Source: an uncultured Kushneria sp.
GTDB taxonomy: Bacteria > Pseudomonadota > Gammaproteobacteria > Pseudomonadales > Halomonadaceae
Length of the DNA: 64,000 bases
Direction: 5' to 3'
Assembly: GCF_947497025.1 (NCBI RefSeq)
Contig: NZ_CANMFC010000004.1
Location: forward strand, 310,001-374,000
Part shown: piece after piece, positions 17,736 through 24,790 of the stretch
How positions within the stretch are numbered: the stretch's first letter is position 1
Layout: the number at the start of each line of letters is the position of its first letter
Translations under genes and position numbers: made by a program
The notes under the pieces: model-generated
The model's input: only the letters and a program-made list of their open reading frames with translations
Databases searched by the model: none
What the model was told of the DNA's origin: nothing

Positions 17736-17762
17736 AGCCCCGACACGGGAATGATCGGGGCT
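17736..17762 (-). terminator. First leader hairpin before the lysis genes
   Basis: AGCCCCGA (17736-17743) pairs perfectly with TCGGGGCT (17755-17762). It lacks a T run of its own but sits just upstream of the T-tailed hairpin, so the pair may work together as a leader terminator or an antitermination signal. Confidence 0.5.
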
Positions 17763-17832
17763 CAGGGGTACGCTTCCGGGAATGAAAGCAGACAGGCGAC
17801 ACCTGCTGACGCAAATACCGCACTGTACAGAT

Positions 17833-17861
17833 ATAGTAGCTAACGGTAACAGGAAGCACAA
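17833..17861 (-). promoter_or_regulatory. Candidate phage late promoter
   Basis: On the minus strand TTGTGC (17856-17861) and TACTAT (17833-17838) are separated by exactly 17 bases. It lies downstream of the presumed antiterminator gene and about 70-130 bases upstream of the leader hairpins, as lambda pR' does. An inverted repeat ATGTGGT/ACCACAT flanks its upstream side (17863-17869 and 17890-17896). Confidence 0.5.
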
Positions 17862-17904
17862 TATGTGGTGTGTTTATTTATACAGCTGTACCACATGTTG
17901 ATTT

Positions 17905-18507
17905 TCAGGCGGCCAACACCTCCTCCCTCGCAAACGTCATCAACACCTTATCCGCCAGCGCTTTGCGCACTCGCCCCGCCAGCATCGACAGCGCCTTGTC
18001 AGACGGGAATGCGTCGAACGGCACGACCAACTGACCGGCGTTTACCTGCAGACGCACACCCATCCCCATACGCTCCGCCAGCACGAACTGGTGATCGACG
18101 ATCCACGACAGAGTCACTTCCCGCGGCGCACGTGCCAGACGCTCGGCATCGACCGGTCCCTTGGGTGCCGCCGTGGGGTAAGCCGTCAGCATCACCGCCG
18201 CCAGCGCTCGAGCCGGAAGATCCGACAGCAGCTGCTGCCCCAGCATCGCAATATGAGAGCGCTGCGCCATATGCTCGCATTCCCACTCCATCGTGCTATA
18301 ACCGCCGCTACCACCGCCGGGCGGGTTGCCCATGGTCGCTGTAGGCGAAATGCTCGGATACCCGATATGGGTCTCCTCCTCAAACAGCCGGTAATCAACC
18401 TCCGCCTCTATGGCCGCCAGCACCAGCTGCTCGGCTGCCTGTTGCCGTTGGGCCTCGGTTGCGTCCGCCAGCCCCAGAATCCTGATCATCGACTTAATGG
18501 ATCTCAT
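17905..18507 (-). CDS. Unrecognised phage protein in the position of a late antiterminator (Q analogue)
   Basis: 200 residues from ATG 18507 (MRSIKSMIRILGLADATEAQ), with GGAG eight bases upstream and ATGA overlap with the VRR-NUC stop. The middle is Gly/Pro-rich (MGNPPGGGSGG) and the C-terminal half contains SWIVDHQFVLAERMGMGVRL. I do not recognise the family and see no Cys zinc finger like lambda Q. It is the last gene of the early leftward operon and is followed by a promoter, two hairpins and the lysis genes, the same layout as Q-pR'-tR' of lambdoid phages. A role as late-gene activator is therefore inferred from context only. Confidence 0.5.
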   Translation of the reverse strand: MRSIKSMIRILGLADATEAQRQQAAEQLVLAAIEAEVDYRLFEEETHIGYPSISPTATMGNPPGGGSGGYSTMEWECEHMAQRSHIAMLGQQLLSDLPARALAAVMLTAYPTAAPKGPVDAERLARAPREVTLSWIVDHQFVLAERMGMGVRLQVNAGQLVVPFDAFPSDKALSMLAGRVRKALADKVLMTFAREEVLAA

Positions 18508-18986
18508 GAGCGCCACTCCGTGCCATGTGCCAGTGACTGCCTTGGGCCGTGTACAGCAGTGGCCGGCATGTTCATGTATTCGCGGATAACCGCCTTGGCT
18601 TCCTCAAGGCCACGGGCCAGCACTGCGCAATAGCCCTGCTCTTCCACCGTGGCCAGCCATTCCTTTTGACCTTCCGATGTTGCGGCATGCTTCGGCGGGG
18701 TCGCCTTGAACTCCAGATAAAGGCCATGGTGACCACCACGGGCGCAGGCAATCACCAGATCAGAGACACCAGCCCTCACGCCCTGGCGCTTGAACTTCGC
18801 GGCCTCGACACGATGACGGCTGCCACCATTGGGCACGGCATAGGTGCAGGCATAGGCCGGGCCAATGACGCTCTGGCGCTGCTTCTCGCCATACAGCCAC
18901 ATGATCAGAGCTGTCTGCTCGGTGCCTTCATGGTCCACACGGTTACGGCGAGCCGGGGCGGGCTTGCGTTGGGTTGTTGTGGTCAT
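18504..18986 (-). CDS. VRR-NUC domain nuclease
   Basis: 160 residues. A VRR-NUC endonuclease pattern is visible: PNGGSRHRVEAAKFKRQGVR, then GVSDLVI with the catalytic Asp, and GLYLEFKATPP with the catalytic Glu-x-Lys, then a Gln (EGQKEWLATVEEQGY). Such single-domain proteins in phages act like Holliday-junction or flap resolvases, probably in replication or packaging. Overlaps the next gene by 4 bases. Confidence 0.85.
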   Translation of the reverse strand: MTTTTQRKPAPARRNRVDHEGTEQTALIMWLYGEKQRQSVIGPAYACTYAVPNGGSRHRVEAAKFKRQGVRAGVSDLVIACARGGHHGLYLEFKATPPKHAATSEGQKEWLATVEEQGYCAVLARGLEEAKAVIREYMNMPATAVHGPRQSLAHGTEWRS

Positions 18987-19321
18987 TGGGCTGCTTCCTT
19001 CTCTCTCAAAGCCGCCAGCGCAAGCTCAAGGCGGAAAAGCACGCAGCAAGCCTCATGAGCCAAATGATGCAGGCCTGATTCAGCGTCATGTGTTTCACCG
19101 CGGCTGACGGCCAATGCATGGCGAATGCTGGCGGCCAGGTATCGCGTGTATCCGTTTTCAACGCGCTGCCAGCTGTGGTCAGCATATTTGGCAGCACCAA
19201 AGGTCATGACGCGGGCTACCTCCTCTAATGCGTGAGGCATGCCATCAAAAAGCAGGTCAAGGCGCGGCTTGTCGCTGTCGAATTTCAGTCCCACTGGATG
19301 CAGTGCCGGTTGCTTGATCAT
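18983..19321 (-). CDS. dATP/dGTP diphosphohydrolase-like protein (DUF5664 type)
   Basis: 112 residues from ATG 19321 (MIKQPALHPVGLKFDSDKPR), chosen because it forms an ATGA overlap with the upstream stop. The pattern KFDSDKPRLDLL...ALEEVARVMTFGAAKYADHSW...YLAASIRHALA...GLHHLAHEACC matches phage dNTP diphosphohydrolase N-terminal domains. Probably alters the nucleotide pool during infection; the activity is family knowledge, not shown here. Confidence 0.75.
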   Translation of the reverse strand: MIKQPALHPVGLKFDSDKPRLDLLFDGMPHALEEVARVMTFGAAKYADHSWQRVENGYTRYLAASIRHALAVSRGETHDAESGLHHLAHEACCVLFRLELALAALREKEAAQ

Positions 19322-19599
19322 CGGCCCGCCCTCCCTTGCCGGCGTTCCCACGCCTGATAATCCGAAACGATCCGGTCAAACATCTGCGCGGCGCTGTGCG
19401 ATGAATCCAGACGGCCCCGGCTCTCAACACCACAGGCCTTGCGGATCACGTCAGCGGCATCTTCCTCGCTGTGCGTGCCATCCGGCAGCTGCTCAGGTGC
19501 GAGCCCATGACGGGCCCGCTTTGCCTGGTCGAGATAGAGACGAAAGCGCTCGTTCTTGCACATCATCACGGCGCGCTGTGTGCGGCTGCTGGCGGTCAT
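19318..19599 (-). CDS. Hypothetical phage protein
   Basis: 93 residues (MTASSRTQRAVMMCKNERFR...), hydrophilic and Arg/Asp-rich, with a C-terminal helix (AAQMFDRIVSDYQAWERRQG). No family recognised. Tightly packed with both neighbours through 4-base overlaps, which supports translation as part of the early operon. Confidence 0.6.
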   Translation of the reverse strand: MTASSRTQRAVMMCKNERFRLYLDQAKRARHGLAPEQLPDGTHSEEDAADVIRKACGVESRGRLDSSHSAAQMFDRIVSDYQAWERRQGRAGR

Positions 19600-19868
19600 G
19601 CAGACACCTCCCGCTCTTGCTCAACCGTGAGAGTTTCATCGTCGCCACCGTCGATCCGCAGCAGATCCCTTTCGAGAAAGTCAGCCTTGCCAGCACCGAA
19701 GTGATCGGAGTACACCGCACCCTCTACACACCAGACAGTGCATGGCGGGTCGTCGTGCTCATGCGTGCTGTCATAGAGTACGGTGACAGTCTTATGCCGA
19801 TTCTCGACGTGATTAACGTGCCCAGTGGTCAGTGCCAGACACCCTGGCTCGATTGGCTTGAAGCTCAT
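19596..19868 (-). CDS. Hypothetical phage protein
   Basis: 90 residues from ATG 19868, which has GGAGG eight bases upstream and ATGA overlap with the antirepressor stop. Begins MSFKPIEPGCLALTTGHVNH, beta-rich with a His/Asp-rich middle (YDSTHEHDDPPCTVWCVEGA). It resembles small phage proteins with a KOW/SH3-like start, but I cannot name a family. Confidence 0.6.
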   Translation of the reverse strand: MSFKPIEPGCLALTTGHVNHVENRHKTVTVLYDSTHEHDDPPCTVWCVEGAVYSDHFGAGKADFLERDLLRIDGGDDETLTVEQEREVSA

Positions 19869-20650
19869 GCCGCATCCTCCCGCAGCACGTCCGCCAGCGA
19901 TTCCGGCCACTTGAGCTGCTGCACCGGTGAACCGTCACCATGGCGCTTGCCGGTATCCATCATCCGGCCACCAGCGGAACGCCCGGCATCCAGCAGCTGC
20001 CACACCAGCTTGCCCTTGCCGTCACGGGTTTCACGCTGATAGCCCAGATCACGCAGCACGCGATTGACCGCCACGCCGCTCATGTCATGCGACACGCCCA
20101 GCTCGGTCGGTGTCATGAAGCGCTCATTGATCGGGCTCAAAAGGTGAGTAGCACCCAGCTCGCCCAGCAGGTTGACGCCAGTGCGCTTCTGCACAGCCTG
20201 ATTGACCGACAGCAGGCGCATGTTGTCGTCAAAGCCAAAGGCCCGCGCTGCGGCATCCAACGCACCAGCAATGGCAGACGCCCGGGCAATGTCGGTCAGC
20301 TTGTCATCCGGCACTGGGGCGGCCGGTGCTTCATAGCGGCCGTGCTGGCGGATGGCAGGCAGGACTTCCTCGAACACCCAAGCCTCGAAGCGCTCAGCAC
20401 TGGGGAGCTTGCTGCGAACAATCAGGCGATAAACGTCAGGCTCTCGGATAACGCTGAAGGTCTGCACGCCACTCGAAGTGGGGATGTCCCGTTTCAGGAC
20501 CCCCTTGCAATGATCCTGAATTGCTTTGGTGGGCCTGGCATATCCCAGAGCTGCTGCAATATCTCGAGCAACAAAGAGCGTGGTGCCGCCATCTTCCTCA
20601 ACAACGCGAACCGGATGCTGGTCGAATTCAAACGGAATCAGCTGTGTCAT
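19865..20650 (-). CDS. BRO-N domain phage antirepressor
   Basis: 261 residues from ATG 20650 (GGAGA seven bases upstream). The N-terminal BRO domain is clear: VVEEDGGTTLFVARDIAAAL, GYARPTKAIQDHCKGV, and SERFEAWVFEEVLPAIRQHG by about residue 100. The C-terminal part (about 130-230) looks like a separate DNA-binding or antirepressor domain (FMTPTELGVSHDMSGVAVNR; LLDAGRSAGGRMMDTGKRHG). Likely regulator acting against repression; in the early operon after the replication genes. Confidence 0.85.
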   Translation of the reverse strand: MTQLIPFEFDQHPVRVVEEDGGTTLFVARDIAAALGYARPTKAIQDHCKGVLKRDIPTSSGVQTFSVIREPDVYRLIVRSKLPSAERFEAWVFEEVLPAIRQHGRYEAPAAPVPDDKLTDIARASAIAGALDAAARAFGFDDNMRLLSVNQAVQKRTGVNLLGELGATHLLSPINERFMTPTELGVSHDMSGVAVNRVLRDLGYQRETRDGKGKLVWQLLDAGRSAGGRMMDTGKRHGDGSPVQQLKWPESLADVLREDAA

Positions 20651-20651
20651 C

Positions 20652-21401
20652 TCAATTTCTCCCCAGTGCGGCACGCAGACCGGCGATGCCGGACGGGCCT
20701 TTGTGTTCTGCCGCCAGTCTTGCGGCCTTCTCTTCACCGGCACGGACCGCCAGTTCTGCCGGCGTCATTGCGCGGTCAGATTCGAGCAGTGCACGCGGCA
20801 CCAGCTGGTCACCGGCCATAACGCGATTGATCAGCGCCTGGTATTCCCGGCTGAAGCGCTTGCCCAGACGTTCGCGCTGGCTCTGCGCCGTGGTCTCATG
20901 CAGTACCCGCCAGCCGATCGCGTAACCCGCCAGACGCACAGCCTCATGGCTCCAGCGATGACCGGCCGGGTCATGGGCGTGGTCGTTGGCTTCCTGCCAT
21001 GCCCTGGACACGTCAGGCATCCCCAGATCAGCAGCAGTCGGCTCACACAGCGCGGCGAACTCCACCGGCTGCGGCGGCCATGCTTCACGACCAGCCCGGG
21101 CAGCGTCCTGCACCTGAGTACGCAGATGACCCAGACCCAGCTCCAGATACCGACGCGGCAGGTGGGCAACCTCTGCCAGCCACAGCCCGGTTTCATCCCA
21201 GTCGCCCCACTGGCTCACAAACCGGTTGCCGAACATCGAACGCATGGCGTTGAACACGTGATCCATGTCTTCAGCCGTTACCCTGGGACCAGTCGCCATC
21301 GAAGGTCTGTCCTGCTGGCTGCTGTCCTGATTCACGCTGTGCAGCGGCGCGGGCTTCCTGTGCAGTTCGATACTGGCGAGGACGTTGCTGGCGGTTTGCA
21401 T
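20652..21401 (-). CDS. Replication protein P-like helicase loader
   Basis: 249 residues from ATG 21401 (MQTASNVLASIELHRKPAPL), where GGAGG lies five bases upstream. Longer and shorter starts have poorer signals. The central region (WLAEVAHLPRRYLELGLGHL ... WPPQPVEFAALCEPTAADLG) resembles lambda P family proteins that load the host DnaB helicase at the phage origin. Its 5' end overlaps the O-like gene by 131 bases, unusually long. Confidence 0.75.
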   Translation of the reverse strand: MQTASNVLASIELHRKPAPLHSVNQDSSQQDRPSMATGPRVTAEDMDHVFNAMRSMFGNRFVSQWGDWDETGLWLAEVAHLPRRYLELGLGHLRTQVQDAARAGREAWPPQPVEFAALCEPTAADLGMPDVSRAWQEANDHAHDPAGHRWSHEAVRLAGYAIGWRVLHETTAQSQRERLGKRFSREYQALINRVMAGDQLVPRALLESDRAMTPAELAVRAGEEKAARLAAEHKGPSGIAGLRAALGRN

Positions 21402-22182
21402 GGTTGCCTCCGGTCTTGGCGGTTGTGCTGGCAGTGTTCTGGTTGCGTGCTGCCTCACGGCGGCGGTTCTCGTGGATCCAGCGGGCAAAGCGGGCTACCC
21501 AGGCATGGGCACCAAAGCGCTTGCCGGTGTCGGCAAAGTGGGCAGTGAAGTCCGCCAGCTCGGCGGCGGTGTGCTGGGTGTCCATGGGCAAGCCACGGCG
21601 CTGGCATTCGATGGCGAGGGCCTGTTGATCAGGAACCCAGTCCAGTGACATCGGGAGTTGATCAGCACCGGCGGTCAGGGGTTTACCGGAATCATCGAAC
21701 TGCTTGGCACGTTCGAAGATCGACTGTGACGGCTCGCTCACGTCATCCGCGCCAGAGAGAGAGGGGTTATTGATATTGGTATCTTGATTCGTCGGAGATT
21801 TTTCCGACCCTTGACGGATATTTTTCCGACCCTGATCGGATTTTTTTCCGGGGGTCGGAGATTTTTCCGACCCTGCCCGATTCCACTCGATGCCCTTGGC
21901 CGTCAGGCGAATGAACGTCTTGTTATCGGTGCTGGTCATGTCGATCAGGCCGGCATCGCGCAGCTGCTTCATGAGGCGATAAACCGTGTCCTGCTTGTCG
22001 GTCAGGATCGGCAGCTCTTCGACGACCTTGCCCTTGCCGCAGTTGAACCACGTCACGCCATCAATCTGGCGAGAGTCCGCCCAGGTGGGCACCTGATGGA
22101 GATAGGCAAACAGCAGCGCCTGCTGGGCATTCAGGCCCCACTCCAGCGCCTTGGTTTGATTGATAGAGACGATGAATTGCAT
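21271..22182 (-). CDS. O-like replication initiator with internal origin
   Basis: 303 residues. The N-terminal half is a winged-helix module (ALEWGLNAQQALLFAYLHQV ... DKQDTVYRLMKQLRDAGLID). The middle is a low-complexity linker encoded by four iterons (GSEKSPTPGKKSDQGRKNI...). The C-terminal part (LDWVPDQQALAIECQRRGLP ... FGAHAWVARFARWIHENRR) resembles a DnaT/primosomal domain. Initiator with an origin inside its own gene, as in lambda O, followed by a P-like loader. Confidence 0.8.
   Translation of the reverse strand: MQFIVSINQTKALEWGLNAQQALLFAYLHQVPTWADSRQIDGVTWFNCGKGKVVEELPILTDKQDTVYRLMKQLRDAGLIDMTSTDNKTFIRLTAKGIEWNRAGSEKSPTPGKKSDQGRKNIRQGSEKSPTNQDTNINNPSLSGADDVSEPSQSIFERAKQFDDSGKPLTAGADQLPMSLDWVPDQQALAIECQRRGLPMDTQHTAAELADFTAHFADTGKRFGAHAWVARFARWIHENRRREAARNQNTASTTAKTGGNHANRQQRPRQYRTAQEARAAAQRESGQQPAGQTFDGDWSQGNG
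21791..21874. repeat. Phage replication origin: four iterons
   Basis: Four copies of a 20-22 base unit begin at 21791, 21812, 21834 and 21854. Each has the form TCGGA(n)TTTTTCCGA, an inverted repeat around an A/T-rich centre; the third copy is less exact. The spacing is about two helical turns. They lie in the middle of the O-like gene, the same place as the lambda ori iterons. Confidence 0.8.
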
Positions 22183-22475
22183 CAGGCCACCGCCTGCGGG
22201 CCAGCGGCCATGCCAGACCAGTAGTTCAACTGAGCCACGTGCAGAGCCTCTTCTGTCTCGGCAGCATGCAGCTGACCCATCGTGGCGCTCTCAATGCGCA
22301 GATGGGCTACACGGCGGCCAGACTGCTCGACACGCACGCGGTAATACTCCGCCAGCGCGCTGATCATGCCCGGCCGGTTGTCCTGTTTGGCGTAAAGCCA
22401 ATGGTCGTTCTGTGCGCGATCGGCATGCATTTGCAGCTGCCGGTCACTCAATGTTGATAGGTCGATGCGTTCCAT
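22182..22475 (-). CDS. Hypothetical phage protein
   Basis: 97 residues from ATG 22475 (MERIDLSTLSDRQLQMHADR), preceded by AGGGG eight bases upstream. Helical and charged, with an Ala/Glu-rich C-terminal half (GQLHAAETEEALHVAQLNYW). Between the cro-like and O-like genes, where lambda cII lies, but it has no obvious HTH, so I do not call it CII. Confidence 0.55.
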   Translation of the reverse strand: MERIDLSTLSDRQLQMHADRAQNDHWLYAKQDNRPGMISALAEYYRVRVEQSGRRVAHLRIESATMGQLHAAETEEALHVAQLNYWSGMAAGPQAVA

Positions 22476-22552
22476 TCCCGTACCCCTGTATAAACAACCA
22501 GCCGAGTCGAGCACGCTTATATCCGGTGCCGCTGGCGGTAAAATGCTCAACA

Positions 22553-22777
22553 TCAAGCAGCGCTATGAGCGCCGAAGACGTCAGGACGAAGTTGATTCGC
22601 TTTGACTTTCCCGCCAGTAGCTTTCACGACTGCATTAACCCGAACAGCCGGAACGACACTCCACTGAGAAATTGCCTGGGAACTGATACCCAGGCATCGA
22701 GAAAGCGCTGAAGTCCCGCCAGCGAGAAGAATTGCTTTTTCAAGTGCCTGCTCAGGTGTCATATTTAGGTAATCCAT
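22553..22777 (-). CDS. Cro/YdaS-like transcriptional repressor
   Basis: 74 residues (MDYLNMTPEQALEKAILLAG). The HTH is visible as GTSALSRCLGISSQAISQW, typical of YdaS/Cro-type proteins. It is transcribed divergently from the CI repressor across a shared operator region, the standard lambdoid switch. Start ATG is preceded by AAGG within a leader just downstream of the candidate promoter. Confidence 0.85.
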   Translation of the reverse strand: MDYLNMTPEQALEKAILLAGGTSALSRCLGISSQAISQWSVVPAVRVNAVVKATGGKVKANQLRPDVFGAHSAA

Positions 22778-22797
22778 GCTTAACCTTGATCCCCCAA

Positions 22798-22853
22798 GTG
22801 TAAGTCAGACTTACTCTTGCGTGCAAGTAACTCTTCCGTTGTCGTGCGTAAGC
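22798..22853. promoter_or_regulatory. Immunity operators and cro promoter
   Basis: On the minus strand TTGCAC (22821-22826) and TTACAC (22798-22803) are 17 bases apart, a candidate cro promoter. It overlaps the palindrome GTAAGtcagaCTTAC (22800-22814) and CTTGCgtGCAAG (22816-22827). A further GTAAG half site lies near 22849. A weaker cI promoter toward the plus strand may use TTGTCG near 22839. CI and Cro are the likely ligands. Confidence 0.6.
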
Positions 22854-22898
22854 GATTCTTTCAATATCGCGGCACACGAACACGCGGGCGAAAAGGGT

Positions 22899-23537
22899 AT
22901 GAGCGAGGAAGAAAAACTCGGTAAACGGATAGCTCACGCACGGGCTGAAGCGCATATGACACAGCAAGCGCTGGCTGATGCGATCAAGGTGTCTCGCCCT
23001 GCTATTGCGCAGTGGGAGAAAGGCCGCACCAGCCCATCGGCCGAAAACCTTCGCAACGTATCCAAAGCCACCGGTATGCCTCTGATCTACTTCTTTACTG
23101 GAGAGACAGGTCAGCCTGTAGCGGTGGCGTCAACGATCAGCGAGTCAGTGCCTGTTATCAGCTGGGTGCAGGCGGGAGATTGGTCTGACGTTACGGTGAG
23201 CCCGGGTGACTTTGAAATGTGCCCCCGGCCTCCGAATTGCGGACCATCGACGTTTGCCTTGCGCGTCCAGGGCGAATCGATGATCGATAGTTACCAGCCA
23301 GGCGTGCTGATATTTGTTGATCCTGATGTCGAGCCGGTATCAGGTGACGACGTGGTTGTGCTTTGCGAGCAGCACGGCAATGCAGAGGCGACCTTCAAGC
23401 GTTATCTGATCGAGCCTGGCACCGGCCCGATCCTGAAAGTGCTGAACAGAAACTGGCACCAACAGTACATGCAGCTCACCTCCGACTGCAGGGTGGTTGG
23501 TGTGGTAATGGCGCAGATGAGCATGCGTCGACACTGA
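22899..23537 (+). CDS. CI-type phage repressor (S24 LexA-like)
   Basis: 212 residues from ATG 22899 (MSEEEKLGKRIAHARAEAHM). N-terminal HTH at about 21-45 (TQQALADAIKVSRPAIAQWE). C-terminal S24 domain with a cleavage site Ala92-Gly93 (SWVQAGDW), nucleophile Ser127 (RVQGESMIDSY) and general base Lys167 (EATFKRY). It should maintain lysogeny and self-cleave upon RecA activation (family knowledge). Divergent from the cro-like gene and followed by a strong terminator. Confidence 0.93.
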   Translation: MSEEEKLGKRIAHARAEAHMTQQALADAIKVSRPAIAQWEKGRTSPSAENLRNVSKATGMPLIYFFTGETGQPVAVASTISESVPVISWVQAGDWSDVTVSPGDFEMCPRPPNCGPSTFALRVQGESMIDSYQPGVLIFVDPDVEPVSGDDVVVLCEQHGNAEATFKRYLIEPGTGPILKVLNRNWHQQYMQLTSDCRVVGVVMAQMSMRRH

Positions 23538-23556
23538 AATAGGCAGTAGAACTACC

Positions 23557-23584
23557 AAGCCCGGCCATTGAGCCGGGCTTTTTT
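23557..23584 (+). terminator. Intrinsic terminator after the repressor gene
   Basis: AAGCCCGGC (23557-23565) pairs perfectly with GCCGGGCTT (23572-23580) across CATTGA and is followed by a run of T. Confidence 0.85.
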
Positions 23585-23625
23585 GTGCCCATCGGAAGCT
23601 TACCTAACAATTGCTGAAAGTTTTT

Positions 23626-23666
23626 CTTACTTTTCTATTGACCAATAAAGTAAGTATAGATTACAT
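23626..23666 (+). promoter_or_regulatory. Second phage promoter with repressor-like operators
   Basis: TTGACC (23638-23643) and TTACAT (23661-23666) are 17 bases apart. The promoter is framed by an inverted repeat CTTACTTT/AAAGTAAG (23626-23633, 23647-23654) and overlaps GTAAGtatagaTTAC (23650-23664), which shares the GTAAGT...TTAC form of the immunity operator at 22800. It probably drives the rightward accessory operon under CI control. Confidence 0.6.
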
Positions 23667-23703
23667 TGCATTCATCAGCTCAACGCAGGGACTGGTGGAC
23701 AAC

Positions 23704-24081
23704 ATGAACATCATCGAATCAAACGGCTGGAAAGCGATCACGCCTCAGAAGCGAGACGGCCAGCATCTTTCTCCGAAACAAGCGCTGTATCTGCTGGGTG
23801 TTGCCCAAGGCATGACCCACAAGCAGATCGCCCGCCAGCACGGCATAAGCCCGGCCATCGTCGGCAAGGCCATGGCGGTCATCTACTACAAGCTGCAAGT
23901 AGAGCGCGCCACGGCCGCCGTGGCCGAAGCCATGCGCCGCGGCTGGATCAGCCCGCTGTGCATCATGCTCGTGATGTTCTCGCTGACCGCCGGCATGCAG
24001 CAGCAGGCCATGCGAGTACGCCCTACCCGCCAGCAGGCCAGCAGCAGCGTCAGGGTTTCACAGCGGGAGGCATTGGCATGA
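23704..24081 (+). CDS. LuxR-type HTH protein with a hydrophobic C-terminal segment
   Basis: 125 residues from ATG 23704 (MNIIESNGWKAITPQKRDGQ). Residues about 22-68 form a LuxR/GerE-like HTH (LSPKQALYLLGVAQGMTHKQ, IARQHGISPAIVGKAMAVIY). It is followed by a hydrophobic stretch (WISPLCIMLVMFSLTAGM) that could be a membrane helix, and a basic tail. First gene of the rightward operon, just after an operator-flanked promoter. Could act like a CII- or CIII-type early regulator; that is speculative. Confidence 0.6.
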   Translation: MNIIESNGWKAITPQKRDGQHLSPKQALYLLGVAQGMTHKQIARQHGISPAIVGKAMAVIYYKLQVERATAAVAEAMRRGWISPLCIMLVMFSLTAGMQQQAMRVRPTRQQASSSVRVSQREALA

Positions 24082-24224
24082 TCCGTTCAACGATCGTCAG
24101 CACCCCGCGAGGCCCGGTCTCGTACCCGTACCACTTCGCAATCGTCGATTTCCTCACAGTCGCCATCAGCAATGGCTGGCGGCTGTCGGTCGACCGCGGC
24201 CGTGTCGCCCTGGTCGAGCAGTAA
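24079..24224 (+). CDS. Small hypothetical protein (48 residues)
   Basis: ATG at 24079 overlaps the previous stop as ATGA. Product begins MIRSTIVSTPRGPVSYPYHF and ends in SVDRGRVALVEQ. Too short to classify. The tight coupling to the HTH gene and the codon-like composition support it. Confidence 0.45.
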
Positions 24225-24308
24225 GCACCACCCGAGCTGCCGGGTAAGCAGCACGCTCTTTAACTTCGCCGGAATAGCGCCGCCCTCTCGCTCAATAGAG
24301 GGCATCCG

Positions 24309-24356
24309 GATGAGTCCTGCCGCTGGGAGTGCCCGGCGGAGCGCACAGGGCTCATC
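24309..24356 (+). ncRNA. Nested double hairpin in the early operon leader
   Basis: An outer stem GATGAGTCCTG (24309-24319) pairs with CAGGGCTCATC (24346-24356), and an inner stem CCGCTGGG (24320-24327) pairs with CCCGGCGG (24332-24339) across AGTG. Each stem has one G-U pair. It lies in a 155-base non-coding gap upstream of the gene at 24380. Function unknown; could be an RNA regulatory element, a processing site or part of a small RNA. Confidence 0.4.
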
Positions 24357-24379
24357 ACGGATAACAGAGGAGGCAAACC

Positions 24380-24580
24380 ATGCCCATGCACGTCACCACC
24401 CACTCAAGCCTTAGCGGTGCTACCCACGTCACGCTGCGCGACGAATCAGGCCGCGGCGTTGATGCCATCAACATGTCGCCGTTCGTCTTTGAGCTGTACC
24501 TGGCCTACCGCGAAACCATGTCCGACGCCGAAGCATTCGTGCTGGTCCGCGATGGCAGTGAAGAGGAGCAGGCCGCATGA
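24380..24580 (+). CDS. Hypothetical phage protein (66 residues)
   Basis: ATG 24380 with a strong GGAGG seven bases upstream. Product MPMHVTTHSSLSGATHVTLR..., acidic C-terminus (VRDGSEEEQAA). No family recognised. Followed by the next gene with ATGA overlap. Confidence 0.55.
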   Translation: MPMHVTTHSSLSGATHVTLRDESGRGVDAINMSPFVFELYLAYRETMSDAEAFVLVRDGSEEEQAA

Positions 24581-24789
24581 CAACCGCACTCGGCGCGGCA
24601 CTGGTCGCCGCATTTATCGTTTTTCACTGGCTGGCGGGCCGCCGGCCATCACGCCGTCAGACAGCGGACGACCTGAACTGGTCATTCAATCGCGGCAAGG
24701 CCCGAGAGATGGCAGTGCTGAGGCGCTGCTGGGATCAGCGGGCACTGCAAACCCGCACCGCTCGCAGCATCTCGAGCGTGAGGCGCTGA
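24577..24789 (+). CDS. Small membrane protein (70 residues)
   Basis: Begins MTTALGAALVAAFIVFHWLA, a single N-terminal transmembrane helix, followed by a basic cytoplasmic tail (GRRPSRRQTADDLNWSF...). Overlaps the preceding stop by 4 bases. Role unknown; small early membrane proteins in prophages often act in exclusion or host interference, which is only a possibility here. Confidence 0.5.
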   Translation: MTTALGAALVAAFIVFHWLAGRRPSRRQTADDLNWSFNRGKAREMAVLRRCWDQRALQTRTARSISSVRR

Positions 24790-24790
24790 C

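Noticed and set aside
22182-22475. CII-like activator
   Set aside because: Position fits lambda cII, but no HTH was seen in the product.
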